Assembly: GCA_029204045.2 (NCBI GenBank)
Contig: CM055076.1
Location: 19,594,269-19,658,268 of the forward strand
Direction of reading: 5' to 3'
DNA length: 64,000 nucleotides
From: Tillandsia leiboldiana
Taxonomy: Eukaryota > Streptophyta > Magnoliopsida > Poales > Bromeliaceae
Both the position numbers and the translations under genes were made by a program. Under the pieces are notes generated by a model, which was not told the origin of the DNA, made no database searches, and saw nothing but the letters and a program-made list of their open reading frames with translations. Every line of letters begins with the position of its first letter. Position 1 is the stretch's first letter. This document shows positions 61,375 through 64,000 of this stretch, piece after piece.

Positions 61375-61479
61375 ACTATCTAATTTGGTAAGAAATAAAA
61401 TTAAATAAGGAAACAAAGATTCGTGGGATGTTATCAAAATTTTATAATTAGTATATATATATATATATATATAGAGTCC

Positions 61480-61707
61480 GGCTAGAATACTATCGATAGC
61501 ACCAAACAATTGGTGCTATCAAGTTTTCAGCCGTTGGATGAAAAGATATGCGGTTGAGATTATAGTGGTCCCCTAAGATTTTTACTATTCAACCAACCAC
61601 CTAGTAAACCCTAGGGGCCCACTATAATCCCAACCGCATATTTTTTCATCCAACGGCTAAAAACTTGATAGCACCAATGACTTGGTGCTATCGATAGTAT
61701 TCTAGCC
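61480..61707. mobile_element. 228-bp hairpin MITE
   Basis: GGCTAGAATACTATCGATAG at the left and its exact reverse complement at the right end. The inverted repeat continues through most of the element (GGTGCTATCAAGTTTT..., GCCGTTGGATGAAAA..., ATGCGGTT..., AGTGGTCCCC...) with only a central loop unpaired. It is flanked by TA microsatellites. Related copies lie at 30921-31152 and more weakly at about 30655. Confidence 0.9.
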
Positions 61708-61826
<119 letters not shown>

Positions 61827-62699
61827 CTTGTTGAGCAAGTAATTACTTTATAAAAATTAAAAAATTAATTTTAACCTTAAAAGTGAACTGCTAGATCTAA
61901 ACAAGCCAGTGTATATTAATATATTGAGCTAGGCTAGTATATATGCTTTCGAAAACACAAGGCCTATGTGTTTTCAGGTTATTTTTTATAATGGGACATT
62001 TGATTCGGCGATCAACTTCGGTAAATAAAATTTATAATATTTGAACTATTTAAAAATCAAAATTTATAATTTTTAAATTTTATTTGTCTAGTGAATGAGT
62101 AGTCTCAAAATAAACGAAAAAAAATAAAAATCTCATTAAAAAAAAGTGATAGAAAACTCAAAGTTTAAATCGGGCAAATGACCACCTCCATGTGTGACAC
62201 AAGCTGCACAAAAAATTAGCAAGTTTTGGAAGACATAAATGCGAAAGCATAGAAAATTTTGGCCCCCACGCCACTGCTACACTAAGGAAGAAATTATTGG
62301 CACCCGATATTTAAATATTTTTTTACTATTCACCACTCCTTTGTTGATATTTTAGACTTTATTTCGGAAGATTAAGTAATACGCGCAGCAAAAAAATATG
62401 ATGAAAAAATATTCAATTTATATTTGTAAAAAGTTGTCTTATATAATTTTTATGGCCATATCAGTAAATACAAAACTATTTTTCTACATACTTTTTTTCT
62501 AACTTCTTTTTTCCCTATTGTTCATTTAGTCTCTATTTGGATAAATAAATATGTTGTTCGTTATATCTCCGTGATTTACTTGAGATGTTTATATATTTGG
62601 TGGATGAAAGTGTGATCAAATATTTAAAATTGAAGAAAACTGTTTAAGAAGAAAAAAATCAAACCCCTTCCTTACAATCACACAAGAAAATTTTAATGC

Positions 62700-62860
62700 A
62701 TCAACCCTCCCTAGTGCAAGTGGCAAAGGATTTCGTGGTTGATACTCGAGACCTAAGTTCAAAGTCTAGTTGTTTCACATTTCAAGATAAGTTTATTTCA
62801 AAAATAAATAAAACGGATAGCATGCTATCTTTCTCTCTAAAAAAAAAAAAAAAAAAAAAA
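62700..62860 (+). mobile_element. tRNA-derived SINE
   Basis: It is absent from the homologous site in block A (about 23918). An A-box-like TAGTGCAAGTGG (62712-62723) and a B-box-like AAGTTCAAAGTCT (62755-62767) have the spacing of Pol III promoters. The element ends in a poly(A) run (about 62838-62860). The flanks AAATTTTAATGC (left) and AAATTTCATGC (right) are a target-site duplication with small changes. Confidence 0.85.
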
Positions 62861-63816
62861 TTTCATGCCGAATAAGTTATCCTTAAATATTTTATTTCGA
62901 CTTCCAAACTAGTCCCCTTAATTTTCTCATATTTAAATCAAATCCACATCTCGGACCTATTCAAAATCCTTAAGCCCAAACTTAATACTATTCTCTAATA
63001 AGAGCTTAATCTTTTAGAAAATAATAGTTGTTTTATATTGTTTAAATCCCACCATGCCGTTGTCTCATAATTTCTACCTATTTAATTCAATGTCACGGCA
63101 CGGGCATATAAAAAAGAAATCAAGTGCAACCGCGAGAAGAAATGTTGAATATGATTATTAAAAGGAACACTATTATGTAGCAATTTAAGTTTTTATAGAC
63201 AAGCAGTTGTTTCGTAATTTTTAACAAGAATATAATACGTAGCCAAGAAAAATTGGAGAGGAGTAATTTTTTGAATGCTTCTTGTAAGAGTGAAAATAAA
63301 ATGAGAGTTTGATAAAGAAGACTTACGCTCGAGTCAACGAAACTCAATTATTAGCAACAGAGGGATCCGTCCGTCCGCCGCAACTCTACACCTTTGTTGA
63401 GTGAGAATTTATTGTCTGCATACCCAATAGTAGAGATCTATTTATTAAAAAAAAAATGTACAAAGGAATGTTTGAACATTAGATTTTTTATAAACAGGTA
63501 TTTGAATTTTTTTATTTGTCTTAATTATATTACACTATACTGTACTGTTCAGACTTATTTTCACTTTCTACATTACCCTCTTTTTTTTTTTCAAATATAT
63601 TATTCAACTATTCTTTTCTTTCTTTTTCAGCCTCTACGCTATAAGAAAAACACTTATAATTTTGTGCAAAAATTGATAATAAATATTGTTTAAAAGAGAT
63701 AGAGCATATATTCAAGTTGGGGGAGGAGTAATTTTTTGAATACTTTTTGGAAGAGGGGAGAAAATGAAATGGAAGTTTCATAGATAAGACTTACGAGTCA
63801 GGTAAATTCTCGATGA

Positions 63817-63910
63817 TCACCGACGCCACCATTCGGCTATGAAAGTTAAAGCCATAATTCTCCAGATAGCTCTAACTCCAACTACTTCACCACTGCTTGG
63901 GCATGCAAAT
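63817..63910 (-). pseudogene. Second truncated 5' end of a CNL gene
   Basis: The minus strand reads GVRAIWRIMALTFIAEWWRR and then stops. Its ATG at 63853-63855 corresponds to the intact gene's start. A 1-bp deletion after the codons for MALTFIA shifts the frame to a TGA at 63817-63819, and the homology ends soon after. The upstream flank (GAGTGCATAAATTGGAG...) matches the intact CNL promoter side. Confidence 0.8.
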
Positions 63911-64000
63911 GATCAAACACCTGGAGTGCATAAATTGGAGAAAAAGGAAAGAGATGTTCAGCTTGCAAAGAAGAAAGATTTAGGAGGAATGAGTTCTTGA

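Larger units (their letters stand above)
61915..64000 (-). repeat. Second copy of the CNL flank (block B)
   Basis: Aligns with 26235-26500 (61915-62190) and then with 23384-25790 minus its TRIM (62200-64000). It carries a SINE at 62700-62860 that block A lacks, and a broken CNL 5' end at 63817-63910. No intact gene; the short open frames at 63120-63693 fall in AT-rich flank. Confidence 0.78.

Overview
This window is plant nuclear DNA from a repeat-rich intergenic region. It is AT-rich and carries chromovirus-type Ty3/gypsy elements, several TRIM-class miniature LTR elements (two are Cassandra, with 5S-rRNA-derived LTRs), MITEs and long TA microsatellites. Only two genes can be supported: an R2R3-MYB transcription factor and a CC-NBS-LRR (CNL) resistance-type gene, both on the minus strand. 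The CNL start and the repeat content fit a monocot best, but I cannot name the species.

Layout. 1-23379 is a nested LTR-retrotransposon complex. A very young non-autonomous element on the minus strand (two 4.16 kb LTRs, only 941 bp between them; 1-8829, its left end outside the window) sits inside the 5' LTR of a decayed Tekay/Del-like chromovirus whose 3' LTR is 18779-23379. Inside that host lie the remains of a second chromovirus (about 9900-14239), a TRIM (14295-14880), a Cassandra element with identical LTRs (15833-16408), and a solo LTR (19852-22179) that itself contains two more TRIM insertions. Most of these have clean 5-bp target-site duplications (TSDs), so the order of events can be read.

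23380-39500 has no intact gene. It consists of several degenerate copies of the flanking DNA of a CNL gene, including a truncated CNL 5' end at 25600-25704. These are interrupted by TRIMs, MITEs, a copia LTR remnant, an older Cassandra copy and a microsatellite-rich stretch (30.0-32.0 kb).

39512-40619 is the MYB gene (3 exons, 312 aa). 41.1-45.6 kb is intergenic. 45595-50737 is the CNL gene, inferred as 3 exons and 1432 aa. Its last LRR exons and the intervening introns, each with the same MITE at the same place, arose by internal duplication.

50780-64000 holds the CNL promoter and 5' flank, a 4.8 kb solo LTR of the giant-LTR family whose unoccupied duplicate site is also present, a second related LTR, a CACTA-type MITE, a 228-bp hairpin MITE, and a second copy of the CNL flank (61.9-64.0 kb) with a SINE insertion and another broken CNL 5' end.

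Overall the window reads as a degenerate, tandemly duplicated CNL locus heavily invaded by small and non-autonomous LTR elements. I found no novel multi-gene system. The most unusual objects are the giant-LTR non-autonomous family, the chained TRIMs, and the CNL gene with duplicated exons and MITE-bearing introns.
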